This document shows positions 62,949 to 64,000 of a stretch of 64,000 nt of DNA, piece by piece. Origin of the DNA: Tillandsia leiboldiana (Eukaryota > Streptophyta > Magnoliopsida > Poales > Bromeliaceae); assembly GCA_029204045.2 (NCBI GenBank), contig CM055077.1, positions 4,405,586 to 4,469,585 on the forward strand, given 5' to 3'. Position 1 is the stretch's first letter. Each line of letters starts with the position of its first letter. A model generated the notes under the pieces. It ran no database searches. It was not told the origin of the DNA and saw only the letters and a list, made by a program, of their open reading frames with translations. Position numbers and translations under genes: made by a program.

Positions 62949-64000
62949 TATGGCGGCTTAACAAGTCTTACAGGTTGCCATGGTAACATATGGATTGCCT
63001 ATCTAGCTCTTTTTGATTTCTAAATCTTATTCCTTATGTTGATATGTATATGTTCCGTATGGATGGACATGCTGATTGACCCCTGACATGTAAACCCAAA
63101 GTTTGCTAAGCAGAAAATCTCTTATTCCCATAACACACATCATATAGTTTGTTGTTCTATTAAACATTTAAAATAGCTTATTACTTGAAAATTGGCATTT
63201 TGAGGACGGATTATCTGGATTAGTTGGTATGGTCAGAACAAAATGAGATAAATATTAAGCAACTTGAAAAGATACGATTGCCTTGAGAAAAATTGTGGGT
63301 GATACATCGATTTGGCTTGAATGATTTCACTACTCCAGATACTCGCAGTTGACTACTTGGTTGAGATAAGATAAGCACTGCCCATTTTAAGGAAGAAATT
63401 TAAGTGGCTTGAACCTCCTTACATTAGAATAGTAATAATTCTTGTCTTTGGGATGGCATATTTCTCCGGAGATCATTTTAGACGTGTAGGGTGTGTATTA
63501 ATGGAAATATATGGATCAGATAAAAACGTCGCAATCCGTATTCTGTCCATAAAAGGTTGTATGTAGAGTGCATGTGTTCCACCTCATGAAATTATGATCA
63601 GGATGAGGATCCTTGGTTTTCAGAGTATTTACATTTCTGGGTTTGGATACAGGTAGAACTTTGAAAGTGTTTTGTTTTGGATATAGATTCTATACTTAGA
63701 TCTTTTTCATATCTGATATCTAGAAAGAATTCGGGTTCTGATGCTGTATATCCAACTACCTGCAAACTTAAATTTAGTTGTTTCTTGTATTCTTCTTCCT
63801 CTCTGCTGGTTATGTTAATTATTTGATTAGTAATTTTTCTATAACTAAAAGGTACCCTCAATTGTTCTATCTGCAGTACTGTATGTTAAATTTTAGTTCC
63901 CATTTTGGAGTATGGCAAAAAATTTGAACATTTTAGTTTGATACTATTAATTGGTCTGATGTTTTTGTCAACCCAATTAGCATTAGTTTTGAACAGTTGA
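62949..64000 (+). other. MMS21 3' region and downstream flank
   Basis: Contains the 3' untranslated region, whose end I cannot place, and intergenic sequence without repeats or a convincing open frame. A further gene could begin beyond the window. Confidence 0.5.

Overview
This window is nuclear DNA from a flowering plant. The evidence is spliced genes with GT-AG introns, fasciclin-like arabinogalactan genes, an MMS21-type SUMO ligase, and CACTA, PIF/Harbinger, Mutator, Copia, Sirevirus and TRIM transposons. The very GC-rich coding exons (FLA genes, MMS21 exon 1) in an AT-rich background, with dense (TA)n and (CT)n microsatellites, suggest a monocot. I cannot fix the species. I found no tRNA gene, rRNA gene or CRISPR array.

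Host genes. Three protein-coding genes can be supported. Two single-FAS1 FLA genes lie in tandem on the minus strand. One is intronless (29275-30033). The other has two exons (38017-37624 and 36532-36156), and its 1.1 kb intron carries a small CACTA element. The third is a seven-exon plus-strand gene (57141-62948) for the MMS21/NSE2 SP-RING SUMO E3 ligase of the SMC5/6 complex; intron 3 is full of MITEs and microsatellites.

Left part, 1-14.2 kb: no gene. It is a mosaic of hairpin MITEs sitting in TA microsatellites, Tourist/Harbinger elements with TAA-type target duplications (2600-3070, 8202-9110, 9229-10518, 12985-14176), Mutator-like MITEs with 9-bp duplications, and small CACTA elements.

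14.2-27.9 kb: a decayed, minus-strand PIF/Harbinger transposon keeps parts of its DDE transposase and Myb/SANT ORF1. It is broken by a 4.7 kb CACTA element (16633-21329, TSD ACA) that carries pieces of a VDAC porin gene and of a second unidentified gene, and by a solo LTR (22079-24763, TSD ATACT). A TRIM lies at 27240-27730.

27.9-40.5 kb: the two FLA genes in AT-rich intergenic DNA, then a second TRIM (39966-40430).

40.6-56.8 kb: a nest of at least four levels. A decayed Copia element (40568-56807, TSD ATAAA) contains a solo Gypsy-like LTR (40977-51391, TSD GACAA). That LTR contains a Mutator-like MITE (42098-48767, TSD TTTGGTAAA), which contains a very young gag-only Sirevirus-like element (42130-48622, TSD GGGTG). 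A Tourist element (52995-53713, TSD TAA) sits separately in the Copia reverse transcriptase.

56.8-64 kb: the MMS21 gene and its downstream flank.
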